Shown here one piece after another: positions 1-9,173 of a stretch of DNA of 64,000 nucleotides. How positions within the stretch are numbered: position 1 is the first letter of the stretch; each line of letters starts with the position of its first letter. This DNA is from Lentilactobacillus diolivorans DSM 14421 (GTDB taxonomy: Bacteria; Bacillota; Bacilli; Lactobacillales; Lactobacillaceae). The position numbers were made by a program, and so were the translations under genes. The stretch is from contig NZ_AZEY01000075.1 in assembly GCF_001434255.1 (NCBI RefSeq), positions 1-64,000 on the forward strand, given 5' to 3'. The notes under the pieces were generated by a model. The model was not told the origin of the DNA. It made no database searches and was given only the letters and a program-made list of their open reading frames with translations.

Positions 1-116
1 GCGGCTTGAAACTTGGCCGCTATGCTTGAATGTTTCATAACTAGCACAACGCGTTATTTAATAAGTAAATGCTATTTGAGTTTTCTTATGTGTGCCTGTG
101 ATATTCCGCTTGGGTG
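1..116. other. Left edge, no supported gene
   Basis: I see no convincing gene here. A short open frame runs rightward from position 13, but it has no ribosome site and overlaps the end of the opposite-strand gene at 117-716. Confidence 0.4.
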
Positions 117-716
117 TTATGCGTCATATTTGCGACTAAACAAAAAGCGGCGTGATAATTCTACCAAAATAGGGGTCATTGGCGTCGATAGATCTCGGTA
201 ATTTCGTTCGACAAACGGCTGAAATTTGCTAAGGGCACCTTCCTCGAGTTTTTTACTATCAGTGAGTAAATGTCTTAAATCAATTGTGAATTCCTGCAAT
301 GTAACTTTATCGGCCTCGGTCTGCATTTTATTTTTGCAAGCGATGAGTTGCGTGAGGTAACCATCATAGGCTGTCTCTGACCCGCTTGCTTTTCTGGGAG
401 CGAAATTTGAATGGATCGATTGGCTTTCTTTAAGTTTCAAACTTTGAAGATATTTTTGTCCCTTGGCTGTTAGCCAGCTGGTCGCTTTATTGTTAAAGAG
501 ATTAACACCGTCCACAAAATCTAAAACAAAGGTTGCTGTTAAAATTCTTTCGTGTTTCTGGTCCATGATCGTTAATTCATTGAGGAGATCGGGAGCTGAA
601 TAATCATTGTTTTTTCCAAATTCGATTAATTGGCGAACCGTTTTTAAGTTGACCTGATTCAGTTGTGTTTCCAGGTAACTTAAGATGAATTCACGTTTCT
701 TGTCGTCAGTTTTCAT
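117..716 (-). CDS. Hypothetical 199-aa protein, arabinoside locus
   Basis: I do not recognise the family. The protein is hydrophilic, mostly helical in character and rich in Lys and Glu, with no signal peptide or membrane segment, so it is probably cytoplasmic. It starts at ATG 716 behind an AGGTGG ribosome site. It lies 31 bp downstream of the ArsR-type regulator gene on the same strand and is probably co-transcribed with it. That suggests a link to the regulator or to the divergent arabinosidase module, but no catalytic motif supports a function. Confidence 0.6.
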   Translation of the reverse strand: MKTDDKKREFILSYLETQLNQVNLKTVRQLIEFGKNNDYSAPDLLNELTIMDQKHERILTATFVLDFVDGVNLFNNKATSWLTAKGQKYLQSLKLKESQSIHSNFAPRKASGSETAYDGYLTQLIACKNKMQTEADKVTLQEFTIDLRHLLTDSKKLEEGALSKFQPFVERNYRDLSTPMTPILVELSRRFLFSRKYDA

Positions 717-747
717 GATCTTATTACCACCTTATTAATTTTATTGA

Positions 748-1638
748 TTAACTGTGGAATAGCTTCATCTTGATATCCTGGTCATAATTACCAAATCCCT
801 GGCCAAAAATCGTACAGCCACCTTTATGCTTGGCATCTTTTTTAATCGCAAACCGAACAGTGAAAGTGGGCTGGCGCCAATCAATGTCGTCAACCGAGAC
901 ATCGGTAAAGGGTTGACCATCCAAATAACTGCCATGATCCGTAATTCGGACGATCTTTAATTGGCCGTACTGGTTAACGTTATCTGGGACCCAGTCAGGC
1001 GTGTATTTGCCACGAATATCTGAGAAGTCGCCGGGGCTGGTCCATGTGCCAATCTCGACGTCATTAATGTAAAAGGTAATGTCTGACGGCCAAACGTTAT
1101 TTGAAAAGGGAAATTCTGATCCGAGCTCCATCGATAAATCCAACATTTCTAATTTATCTTTGTCTTCCAAGTAATTCGGAAATTGGTATTCGACAAAACC
1201 ATCGGTCCACCAAATCATCCCGGCTTTAATGCGGTCGGGGCTCATAAAGTAAGTCGGATTATCCACCTTACCAATATAGTCGTTTTTACCGGCTAATCCA
1301 CAAGAAGGCGTAACTGAGTAGTTTGTGAATTGACCCACGGGGACTTGGGTATCATAAACAGCGAATGCCGGATAGATTGTTTTAGGAAAATGAACGTTAA
1401 TGTTATCAACCTTAAGGTAAGAGATCTTTTTATGACCGTGACGTTCGAACCCAATGATGCCGGCTTCTGCCAACTTATTAAGATGCATTAGTACAATAGC
1501 ACTACTTAATTTTAATTTTTCTGATAATTCCTGGACACTCATCCGTTTTGCTGATAGCGCTTGAATAATATCAATTCTAACGGGACTTGCGAGCGCTTTA
1601 TAAACCTCTAATGAATCTTTGGAAATATCCAAATCCAT
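748..1638 (-). CDS. ArsR-type winged-helix regulator with large C-terminal domain
   Basis: Residues about 5-75 form an ArsR-like winged helix: an ALASPVRIDIIQAL helix followed by an MSVQELSEKLKLSSAIVLMH recognition region. The remaining roughly 210 residues are rich in Trp, Tyr, Pro and Gly and look beta-structured. ArsR proteins are usually about 100 aa and lack such a domain. There is no metal-binding CxC motif in the DNA-binding helix. The gene is divergent from the GH43 arabinofuranosidase, so it is probably the local regulator and the C-terminal domain may sense an arabinoside or sugar. The ligand is inferred from position only. Confidence 0.75.
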   Translation of the reverse strand: MDLDISKDSLEVYKALASPVRIDIIQALSAKRMSVQELSEKLKLSSAIVLMHLNKLAEAGIIGFERHGHKKISYLKVDNINVHFPKTIYPAFAVYDTQVPVGQFTNYSVTPSCGLAGKNDYIGKVDNPTYFMSPDRIKAGMIWWTDGFVEYQFPNYLEDKDKLEMLDLSMELGSEFPFSNNVWPSDITFYINDVEIGTWTSPGDFSDIRGKYTPDWVPDNVNQYGQLKIVRITDHGSYLDGQPFTDVSVDDIDWRQPTFTVRFAIKKDAKHKGGCTIFGQGFGNYDQDIKMKLFHS

Positions 1639-1690
1639 AAGGCATCACCTTTCATCTTCTATATTAAGTTATTTTTTGGTTGATTCATAT

Positions 1691-1743
1691 ATTTATAAGG
1701 TGTTAAGTCGAATTTCACAATTAAGATTCACCTTTATATAAAT
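1691..1743. promoter_or_regulatory. Candidate operator between regulator and GH43 gene
   Basis: An inverted pair, TATAAGGTG near 1694-1702 and CACCTTTATA near 1729-1738, sits in the divergent intergenic region beside the regulator start. A further CACCTTT lies next to the regulator ATG. This is a plausible binding site for the ArsR-type protein. I judged it by eye only. Confidence 0.35.
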
Positions 1744-1752
1744 CTTTTTGAA

Positions 1753-1766
1753 TGTAACCGCTTAAA
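1753..1766 (+). promoter_or_regulatory. Candidate cre site (CcpA)
   Basis: TGTAACCGCTTAAA matches the cre consensus TGWAANCGNTNWCA with one mismatch. It lies upstream of the arabinofuranosidase gene, as expected for carbon catabolite repression. Confidence 0.45.
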
Positions 1767-1832
1767 ACAGCTTTTATATTAGCAAAAACCTAGTTTGAAG
1801 TCAAAAGACTACTTAAAGTTTATAAAATCCAT

Positions 1833-1846
1833 TGTAATCGTTTTCT
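1833..1846 (+). promoter_or_regulatory. Candidate cre site (CcpA)
   Basis: TGTAATCGTTTTCT matches the cre consensus except at the last base. It lies 67 bp before the TTG start of the GH43 gene, so glucose repression of the arabinosidase is likely. Confidence 0.5.
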
Positions 1847-1913
1847 GAGGGCCATATGATAAAAGCGTGCACAGGAATGATAAATATCATGTGGTAGAAA
1901 AGGAGAATTTAAA

Positions 1914-2879
1914 TTGATTGAATACACAAGCCCCTTGATTGTTCAAAGAGCCGATCCATACATTTATAAACATACCGATGGTTATTACTATTTTACTGCC
2001 TCAGTTCCAGCTTATAATCTGATTGAGATTCGTCGGGCTAGAACCTTGGAAGGGTTGGCTCATGCAGCACCGCGAACAATTTGGCGAAAACATGAAAGCG
2101 GTCCCATGAGCCAATTGATTTGGGCGCCTGAAATTCATTATATTGATGGCAAGTGGTTTATCTATTTTGCAGCGGCTGAAACAACGGCGCTGGATAAATT
2201 AGGAATGTTCCAACATCGGATGTTCTGTATTGAATGTGATGCTGAAAATCCAATGGGCAGTGAGGATGATTGGTTCGAACATGGTCAAGTAAAAACTGGA
2301 ATGGACACTTTCTCATTAGACGCAACTGTTTTCGAACATCAAAACAAGTTGTACTATGTTTGGGCTCAAAAGGACAACAACATCAAAGGTAATTCCAATT
2401 TATACATTGCCGAAATGTCAAATCCATGGACGCTAAAAACTAATCCGGTAATGCTGTCTAAGCCGGAATATGACTGGGAAATTCGCGGCTTCTGGGTCAA
2501 CGAAGGCCCCGCTGTTATTCATCGAAATGGCCGTTTCTTCTTAACCTATTCTGCAAGTGCGACGGATGAAAATTATGCAATGGGAATGTTAACTGTTGCT
2601 GATGATGTTGATTTACTTGATGCATCCAACTGGTCGAAGTCAAAGGATCCTGTTTTTCAAAGTGATTTAGCAACTCATCAATATGGACCGGGCCACAATT
2701 CATTTACGGTGGCCGAAGACGATAAAACAGACTTGATGGTTTACCATTGCCGTAATTATACCGAAATTAAAGGTGATCCACTGTATGATCCTAACCGCCA
2801 CACAAAGGTTCAACCATTCACATGGAATGAAGATGGCACACCAAACTTTGGCAAGCCAACACCTTATAACTATAAATAA
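1914..2879 (+). CDS. GH43 alpha-L-arabinofuranosidase-like enzyme
   Basis: This intracellular glycoside hydrolase is predicted to release arabinose from short arabinosides. It has no signal peptide. The 321-aa length fits a single GH43 five-bladed propeller. The three family acids are visible: D14 in RADPYIY (base), D136 in SLDATVF (pKa-modulating) and E197 in VNEGPAV (acid). Translation starts at TTG 1914 with AAGGAG 9 nt upstream. Two candidate cre sites precede it. A LacY-type permease gene follows after 188 bp, so import and hydrolysis are probably coupled. Other GH43 activities (xylosidase, arabinanase) cannot be excluded. Confidence 0.85.
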   Translation: MIEYTSPLIVQRADPYIYKHTDGYYYFTASVPAYNLIEIRRARTLEGLAHAAPRTIWRKHESGPMSQLIWAPEIHYIDGKWFIYFAAAETTALDKLGMFQHRMFCIECDAENPMGSEDDWFEHGQVKTGMDTFSLDATVFEHQNKLYYVWAQKDNNIKGNSNLYIAEMSNPWTLKTNPVMLSKPEYDWEIRGFWVNEGPAVIHRNGRFFLTYSASATDENYAMGMLTVADDVDLLDASNWSKSKDPVFQSDLATHQYGPGHNSFTVAEDDKTDLMVYHCRNYTEIKGDPLYDPNRHTKVQPFTWNEDGTPNFGKPTPYNYK

Positions 2880-3067
2880 AAACTTGGATGTGGATCAAAG
2901 TTAGAAGTACTAGGTTAATCAGATTACGGTAACGGAGATATTAAATAATAGTTTTGAATATTTCATACTATATTTAGACAGTGGGCTAGACTACTGTCGG
3001 GAAAACACGTGAATTATATCACAAATTCGAACCTTAAAATTGAATAAAATATAGGAGGCATCTTGTT

Positions 3068-4339
3068 ATGCAAAACAATGCAAGTGCACCACAAAAAAAG
3101 GAAAGTAAGCACTTCTGGGGATTTCCGTTTACCCACTTTACTTATTTCTTCATGTGGCAAATTATTTTTGGGTATCTAACCCTTTGGATGGAACAAGTTG
3201 GGCATATGAACGGAGCCGAAGCCGGAGTTGTATTCTCAGCCATGGCTGGATTATCGCTATTATTCCAACCGGCGTTCGGTGTTATTTCAGATAAATTACT
3301 CTTTAAAAAGAATCTGCTATTTACAATTTCAATCGCTGCAATGTTAATCGGTCCATACTTTCAGTGGGTCTTTCTACCATTGATGCACATTAATTCAATG
3401 TTAGTTGCGATCGTGACCGGGATTTATCTTTGCTTCATCTTTAATGGTGGGGTTTCAGTTATTGAGCAATACGTTCAACGTGCCAGCTTAGCTAACGGCT
3501 TTGAATATGGTCACTCACGAATGGGTGGTTCATTAGCCGGGATGACAGCATCGTTTGTTGGTGGTCAAATCTTCCTTTGGCAACCAAACTCAATCTTTTG
3601 GGCATGTACAATTTCAGCAACTATCTTAACAGGTTTGCTGTTGTTCAGTGATAAAGTTGATATGGATAATGCATCTGCTGCTGGTGATACTTCCAACTCA
3701 CTAGATTTAAAGCAGATTGGTAAGATCTTCAAGCTTAAGAATTTCTGGTACTTATCTATTTTCTACATTGGTACTTCAGCTATTTATGATGTTTTTGATC
3801 AACAATTCATCATTTTCTTCAAGTCATTCTTTAACTCAGCCGCGGCCGGAACTCAAGCTTACAGTTACATGACAACTGCACAAATTGGTCTTGAATTCTT
3901 ATTGATGTTCCCAATGCCTTGGATCATTAACCGAATTGGATCACGAAATGGTTTGATCGCTTATGGTGTTATCTTAGCTGTTCGTATTATTGGATCCGCT
4001 TTATCACCAAGCTTGGGTTGGGTCATCTTCTTACGGTTGTTAGCCGGATTTGAAATGCCTTTGGTACTGGTTTCAATTATGAAATACATTGCCGGTGCCT
4101 TCGATGTTCGTGTTTACGCGACGGTTTACGCGTTAGCTTCGAACTTTGCTAAACAAATATCTGTCTTCATCTTCTCAGCTGTTGCAGGTAGTATGTATGA
4201 TTCAATCGGCTTCCACCACACATACTTAATTCTTGGTGCGATCGTTGCAGTTGTGACATTCTTTGCTGCCTTTGTATTAAAGAAGGAAGATCCGGTTCAA
4301 GCTGGTGAAGAAGATGAGCACGGTAATGCAAAAGCTTAA
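3068..4339 (+). CDS. MFS oligosaccharide:H+ symporter, LacY-like
   Basis: This is a 423-aa, 12-helix transporter of the oligosaccharide:H+ symporter family. A region near residues 135-160 (FEYGHSRMGGS) recalls the Glu/Arg-bearing segment of LacY. An ATAGGAGG ribosome site precedes ATG 3068. Its place after the GH43 gene suggests uptake of arabino-oligosaccharides or arabinosides. The substrate is inferred from context, and family members also carry lactose, sucrose or raffinose. Confidence 0.8.
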   Translation: MQNNASAPQKKESKHFWGFPFTHFTYFFMWQIIFGYLTLWMEQVGHMNGAEAGVVFSAMAGLSLLFQPAFGVISDKLLFKKNLLFTISIAAMLIGPYFQWVFLPLMHINSMLVAIVTGIYLCFIFNGGVSVIEQYVQRASLANGFEYGHSRMGGSLAGMTASFVGGQIFLWQPNSIFWACTISATILTGLLLFSDKVDMDNASAAGDTSNSLDLKQIGKIFKLKNFWYLSIFYIGTSAIYDVFDQQFIIFFKSFFNSAAAGTQAYSYMTTAQIGLEFLLMFPMPWIINRIGSRNGLIAYGVILAVRIIGSALSPSLGWVIFLRLLAGFEMPLVLVSIMKYIAGAFDVRVYATVYALASNFAKQISVFIFSAVAGSMYDSIGFHHTYLILGAIVAVVTFFAAFVLKKEDPVQAGEEDEHGNAKA

Positions 4340-4450
4340 TTAATCGTTTTATCGAAAGAATTGCTGCCATAAAGTAATGGTAACAGTTCTTTTTTTTCTT
4401 AAAAGATTAGCAGGTTGACTAACATCATATTCCTATTACACTAAAGACTA

Positions 4451-4882
4451 ATGACTTTAATGGAGGCGATGCGCATTTATCAATCTAAGCAAAAACATCA
4501 TAGAAAATGGGTCGTCATTGCTTCCTTGACCCTAGTTTTAATGATTATCGGCTTGTGGTTGGGAAATATGGGCTATGTTAAATTGGCGCTACGATGGGAA
4601 TTGGATCAGGCGTTGGCGACCAAATCCGCTAAGAACCTGCACTTGTTAAAAAAAGTATCAGTTGATCCTCAAACCTATCACTATTTGAAAACTGCAACCG
4701 GTTCGAAAATTAGGCGACTGAGCGATTTTCAAGGTGGCGATCAAACGCATGGCTACTATGCTGGCTTAGTTAAAGGCAAAGGGATTAGTGTTTGGATGGT
4801 TGATAAGGATCATTCAGCAGGGTCGTGGACAGTGTTGGCTAATCCTGAGTGGCGAATCGAATCATTACAGGTGCGTAGATAA
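4451..4882 (+). CDS. Hypothetical membrane-anchored protein
   Basis: A 143-aa protein with a short basic N-terminus, one hydrophobic helix (about residues 20-39, VVIASLTLVLMIIGLWLG) and an extracytoplasmic tail of about 100 residues. There is no lipobox or LPXTG motif, so it is probably a signal-anchored surface protein. I recognise no family. An alternative start is the internal ATG at residue 7. A strong bidirectional terminator follows. Confidence 0.55.
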   Translation: MTLMEAMRIYQSKQKHHRKWVVIASLTLVLMIIGLWLGNMGYVKLALRWELDQALATKSAKNLHLLKKVSVDPQTYHYLKTATGSKIRRLSDFQGGDQTHGYYAGLVKGKGISVWMVDKDHSAGSWTVLANPEWRIESLQVRR

Positions 4883-4897
4883 TCTTATTCCAATAAC

Positions 4898-4943
4898 AAA
4901 AAGCAGCGATTCATCAATGCTAAGTTGATAGATCGCTGCTTTT
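4898..4943. terminator. Bidirectional intrinsic terminator
   Basis: The stem AAAAGCAGCGAT / ATCGCTGCTTTT is followed by T-rich sequence on both strands. It lies between the convergent hypothetical gene and brnQ. Confidence 0.85.
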
Positions 4944-5031
4944 GATATGTGTGGCGCTTTTTTGGCCGGTAGATGTTCTATGATAAATAATTGATGACTC
5001 AGTTATTTTGGATAATCAGGTTACAACTGAA

Positions 5032-6417
5032 TTATTTGGTTGTTGAACCTTCTGAAGCAGGCATAGGGGCTTTAGCAAACTTGGAAATTGCCCAGCTACC
5101 CAAGAGACCGATTAACATAAATGGTAAGAAGTCCAGTCCAATGCTGTACAGTGGAATTGTGCTTGAAGCCCAGGCATCGATACTTGAAAAGAGTGGCATC
5201 TTGGCAAAAATCGGGGGTAAATTATGAATTAGATCAAGGATGGCAGGAATCATTGTTAATGAAATCGTGCTTCGATAGATTAACTTGCGACGGCCGATTA
5301 ATGGGTTCATGATGCCTAAGATAATCAACGCAATTGCTAATGGATATAGGAAGCTCAAAATTGGTGAGGAGTAAAGAATAATTTGATCCAAACCAAAGTT
5401 GGCAATTGAGAACGAAATAATTGTCGCAAAGATTAGGAATTTATGGTAACTGATCTTTGGAAAACGACGGCTCCAATCTTGAGAAAGGGATGTTAACAAG
5501 CCAATTGATGTGGTTAGGCAGGCTAGTAAGGTTAAGGCCGCTAAGATTGAAGCCCCAGCCATTCCGGTATAGTGTTGCATAATTGTCGTAAAAGCAGTTC
5601 CACCATCAGCACTTAATTTAGTGTAGGACAAGCTTGAAGCACCCAACGCAATCAAGAAGATGTAGATTAAGGCTTCAAATCCCATTGTCAAAGCACCAAT
5701 TTTAGCAACTGACTTTGACCGTTCACGATTATCTTTTTGACCGAATAATTTGAGAGCGGCAACAACCGTAACCCCGAATCCTAACCCAGCTAGGGCATCC
5801 ATTGTATTGTAACCTTGTAAGAAGCCATTGATCAGAGATCCGGTGCCCTTGCCAGCTGCTGGTAGCAGATTCATACTGCGCATATCGCTCCCCTTAAGGA
5901 AAAAGGCAACGAAGAACAGGAATGCGAGCAGTAAAACCAAGAGGGGATTCAAAATTTTACCAACGTTTCGGGTAATTTTGTTTTGGTTGTAAGCGAGTGC
6001 TAACGTTGCCCCGAAGAACAAGAGTGAAAAGATAAGCAGACTCATTTGTGTCCAAGCTTTTGGAATGAACGGTTGAATGCCCATTGAGAATGTAACGGTT
6101 GCGGTACGAGGTGACGCAATTAATAGTCCGAGAGAAGCATGAGTCAAAATCAAAAATGCCAAGGCAAAGATTCGACCAGCTGGTAATGCCAAATCATACA
6201 TACTGTTACTTTCGGTCATACTAATTGAAAGGATCGAAAGTAAGGGTAAACAAATGGCAGAAACTAAGAAGCCAATTGCGGCAGGCAGCCAGTTGGGGCC
6301 TGCCATTTGGCCCAAGTGAATTGGAAAAATCAAGTTGCCGGCACCAAAGAACATCCCGAATAGTAAAGACGCAGTGATAATATATTGCTTACGCGTTAAA
6401 ATAATCTTTTTGTCCAT
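5032..6417 (-). CDS. brnQ: Branched-chain amino acid transporter BrnQ (LIVCS family)
   Basis: A 461-aa cation-coupled importer of leucine, isoleucine and valine in the cytoplasmic membrane. The N-terminal signature LLFGMFFGAGNLIFP (about residues 18-32) is diagnostic of LIVCS carriers, and about 12 hydrophobic segments follow. A strong CAGGAGG site precedes ATG 6417. A T-box leader and a consensus promoter lie upstream, so expression should rise when the matching tRNA is uncharged. The gene is probably monocistronic. Confidence 0.93.
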   Translation of the reverse strand: MDKKIILTRKQYIITASLLFGMFFGAGNLIFPIHLGQMAGPNWLPAAIGFLVSAICLPLLSILSISMTESNSMYDLALPAGRIFALAFLILTHASLGLLIASPRTATVTFSMGIQPFIPKAWTQMSLLIFSLLFFGATLALAYNQNKITRNVGKILNPLLVLLLAFLFFVAFFLKGSDMRSMNLLPAAGKGTGSLINGFLQGYNTMDALAGLGFGVTVVAALKLFGQKDNRERSKSVAKIGALTMGFEALIYIFLIALGASSLSYTKLSADGGTAFTTIMQHYTGMAGASILAALTLLACLTTSIGLLTSLSQDWSRRFPKISYHKFLIFATIISFSIANFGLDQIILYSSPILSFLYPLAIALIILGIMNPLIGRRKLIYRSTISLTMIPAILDLIHNLPPIFAKMPLFSSIDAWASSTIPLYSIGLDFLPFMLIGLLGSWAISKFAKAPMPASEGSTTK

Positions 6418-6484
6418 TTGCCATTCCTCCTGTGATTAATAAATCTGAATAGATAGCTGAAACATTGAAATCCTCGACAACGAA

Positions 6485-6791
6485 AAAACGTCCTTAACTG
6501 TTTTTTACAACAGCTAAGGACGTTTACACGTGTTACCACCTTGATTTCCAATTATCTCACAATAATCAGCTCGAAAAGTACGGCTCAAGAAGACCGGTCT
6601 AGCTTGAGTGATACTCCATTGCGGTAATGGGCGCATTCCCAGTAACTACTACATTGAAAATCATAGTTACAACTTGTAGACTACTTTCACTTACATTCCG
6701 ACTGCCCCATCGCACCAAACTGAGGCTCTCTTCAAATCGGCATCCAAGCTACTCTTCTACGCATCGTTTTTTGAATATCTCGTTGTCATTG
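6485..6791 (-). promoter_or_regulatory. T-box riboswitch leader of brnQ
   Basis: Read on the minus strand, the conserved T-box AAGGTGGTAACACG (about 6542-6529) is followed directly by an intrinsic terminator, ACGTCCTTAGCTGTT paired with AACAGTTAAGGACGT plus a T run (6523-6485). Upstream, GTAGA (near 6760) can pair with TCTAC (near 6680) to close Stem I, with an AGAGTAG loop-E-like motif on its 5' side. The opposite side, GTGAAAGTAG, would place GTA (6684-6682, Val) as specifier. TGGT in the T-box suits a tRNA with discriminator A. The T-box call is firm. The valine assignment is tentative. Confidence 0.9.
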
Positions 6792-6797
6792 ACTAAG

Positions 6798-6826
6798 ATT
6801 CTATTTGCTTAACATGAGAATGTCAA
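6798..6826 (-). promoter_or_regulatory. Promoter of the brnQ T-box leader
   Basis: On the minus strand TTGACA (6826-6821) and TAGAAT (6803-6798) are separated by 17 nt, close to the sigma-A consensus. Transcription would start just before the T-box Stem I. Confidence 0.8.
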
Positions 6827-6882
6827 GGCTTGATTCTTACAAAATGTGAAATATCCTTATCAAAGCCAGCGATATCAAATGC

Positions 6883-7461
6883 TTAAAGATTTTTCAATGA
6901 TTTTTCAACGCGTTGATACGGCACAATCCACAGCATCATCACAATAAAGGTGCCGATCATCCCAAACTGGTGCCAGGCAAATGAAACAAAGAAGACAATA
7001 ACAAAGGCGGCCAGCGTGTAAATACTCTTGGGCTCACGTTTTAACGCCTTGACTAATACTGGTGAATTTTTATTTGCACGAACTAAACTAATTCGTAAGA
7101 AGTTCCAAGAAAGGTTCATGAGGATAAAAATAATGGTGTAAAGTTGCGAACCAAATAAACTATCTGGATCATCGTTCACAATTTTAGTGGCAAACGGGAT
7201 AAATGACAGCCAGAAAACTAAAATTGAATTTGCCCAAATCACCATACCATCGATTTGTTTAACAACTTGGAACATATGATGATGGTTCCCCCAGACAATT
7301 GCGAGTAAGAAAAACGAAATTGCATAGGCAAATAGTTCTCGTCGTAAATCCCACAAACCTTGCCAGGAGTAACTTTTTGGCATTCCAAGTTCCAAAACAA
7401 GAACGGTCATGATAATTGGAATTAACGCGTCGGTGAATGCTTCCAAACGATTTTTCTTCAT
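6883..7461 (-). CDS. TMEM175-type (DUF1211) potassium channel-like protein
   Basis: A 192-aa integral membrane protein. The N-terminal RLEAFTDALIPIIMTVLVLE matches the RxxxFTDA first-helix signature of bacterial TMEM175 channels, and about six hydrophobic segments follow. Bacterial members are leak-type K+ channels. I chose ATG 7461 because AGGGGG stands at the right distance before it, while the in-frame TTG at 7482 overlaps that site. It is transcribed towards the brnQ leader. No partner gene is evident. Confidence 0.8.
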   Translation of the reverse strand: MKKNRLEAFTDALIPIIMTVLVLELGMPKSYSWQGLWDLRRELFAYAISFFLLAIVWGNHHHMFQVVKQIDGMVIWANSILVFWLSFIPFATKIVNDDPDSLFGSQLYTIIFILMNLSWNFLRISLVRANKNSPVLVKALKREPKSIYTLAAFVIVFFVSFAWHQFGMIGTFIVMMLWIVPYQRVEKSLKNL

Positions 7462-7685
7462 AATTGAAAATTTCCCCCTCAAAATAATCGTAAGCCTTTA
7501 TATACAGAATACAGCATTCCGGCAAAAAGGTTTGAAATCTTGTTCTGTGGGTGAGAATTTGGTGATTTATGTGTACTAAAACGGTTACATTTGGGTTGGG
7601 TAATTGACTTTGATGATTGAGAAAAGTTAAAATAGATTAATAATTCTAATCAATGGTTAATATTCCATTTGGAGGGTACATCATT

Positions 7686-9077
7686 ATGTCATTAGGTTCA
7701 AGAATTTTTCGGCGGGAGCGATTGGATCGCTACTTGGAAACAGATAAGAATTTCATTAAGACGATGTCGGCGTTTGATTTGATTTCACTTGGAATCGGTG
7801 CTGTTATCGGAACTGGTATTTTTATTCTTCCCGGAACGGTTGCCGCTACCAAAGCTGGTCCTGGTATTATTCTTTCATTCGTTTTAGCAGCAATTGTTTG
7901 TTCCACCTCGGCGATGTGTTATGCCGAGTTTGCGTCTGCGTTACCGGTTGCCGGTAGTGCTTATTCATATGGAAACTTGGTTTTTGGTGAAATTATTGGT
8001 TGGATTCTTGGTTGGGCATTGATCTTGGAATATGTTTTGGCGGTTGCCGCCGTTTCCAGTGCTTGGGGCGCTTATTTCCAATCATTATTGGCAGGCTTTC
8101 ATTTGAGTATTCCAAAGGCGATTTCAGGTCCATTTAACCCGTCTCAAGGAACATACGGAAACCTGATTGCGATTTTAATTGTTATTTTTATTTCATGGAT
8201 GTTAAATCACGGCATGCGGTCGTCGGTTCGATTGAATAATTTGATTGTGGCCGTTAAGATCGGAATTATCGTGCTGTTTATTATTGTGGGTGCCTTCTAT
8301 GTAAAACCTACTAATTGGCAACCAATGTTACCATTTGGCTCAAAGGGAGTATTGAGTGGCGCCGCAGCTGTCTTCTTTGCTTATTTAGGATTTGACGCGG
8401 TTTCCAGTTCGGCAGCCGAAGTTAAAAATCCCAAAAAGAATATGCCAATTGGGATTATTGGAACATTGATTGTGGCAACCATTTTGTACGTTGGTGTTTC
8501 AATTATCTTAACTGGAATGGTTTCATACACAAAATTGGATGTTGCTGATCCAGTTGCCTTTGCACTTCAGGTGGTTCATCAAAATTGGGTTGCCGGCATC
8601 ATTTCATTAGGTGCACTGGCCGGAATGTTTACGATGATGGTCACGATGATTTACAGTTCTTCACGATTAATTTACTCGATTGGTCGAGACGGTCTATTAC
8701 CACATTTCCTAGGCAAGTTGGCACCTAACGGTAGTCCTCGAAACAGTATGATTACAATTACGATTGTCATTGCGATTATGGGCGGTTTTGTGCCGCTGGA
8801 CCAATTGACCAACTTGGTTAATATTGGGACTTTAATTGCGTTCTTGTTTGTGTCATTTGGTATTATTCCATTACGCCATAACAAGGAGATTCAAAATAAT
8901 CACGGATATCAAGTGCCTTGGTACCCGGTCCTGCCAGTTGTGTCCGGCCTGCTGTGCATGTTGATGCTGTCACAGCTTCAAGCGGAAACCTGGATTGCAT
9001 CCGGAATCTGGTTTGCGTTTGGTCTGATCTTGTACTTTAGTTACGGAATGAGACATAGCCGACTGAATCGATCATGA
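7686..9077 (+). CDS. APC-superfamily amino acid permease (YfnA/CAT type)
   Basis: A 463-aa, 12-helix amino acid permease. The N-terminal region carries the APC signature FDLISLGIGAVIGTGIFILP (helix 1 with its unwound GIG segment) and CYAEFASALPVAGSAYSY in helix 3. The start is set at ATG 7686 with GGAGGG 9 nt upstream. An earlier in-frame ATG at 7653 lacks a site. The closest known group is the cationic/branched amino acid transporters of Firmicutes. The substrate cannot be fixed from sequence. A terminator follows. Confidence 0.88.
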   Translation: MSLGSRIFRRERLDRYLETDKNFIKTMSAFDLISLGIGAVIGTGIFILPGTVAATKAGPGIILSFVLAAIVCSTSAMCYAEFASALPVAGSAYSYGNLVFGEIIGWILGWALILEYVLAVAAVSSAWGAYFQSLLAGFHLSIPKAISGPFNPSQGTYGNLIAILIVIFISWMLNHGMRSSVRLNNLIVAVKIGIIVLFIIVGAFYVKPTNWQPMLPFGSKGVLSGAAAVFFAYLGFDAVSSSAAEVKNPKKNMPIGIIGTLIVATILYVGVSIILTGMVSYTKLDVADPVAFALQVVHQNWVAGIISLGALAGMFTMMVTMIYSSSRLIYSIGRDGLLPHFLGKLAPNGSPRNSMITITIVIAIMGGFVPLDQLTNLVNIGTLIAFLFVSFGIIPLRHNKEIQNNHGYQVPWYPVLPVVSGLLCMLMLSQLQAETWIASGIWFAFGLILYFSYGMRHSRLNRS

Positions 9078-9122
9078 TGATTGACGAATTATTGAAAGCA
9101 CATTAAGATAACGCTTCATATT

Positions 9123-9155
9123 GGGTATCTCTAAACTGGGGATATCCATTTTTTT
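9123..9155 (+). terminator. Intrinsic terminator after the APC permease
   Basis: GGGTATCTC can pair with GGGATATCC (two G-U pairs) around a 7-nt loop, followed by seven T residues. Confidence 0.6.
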
Positions 9156-9173
9156 ATTGCCTACATTTTGGTA

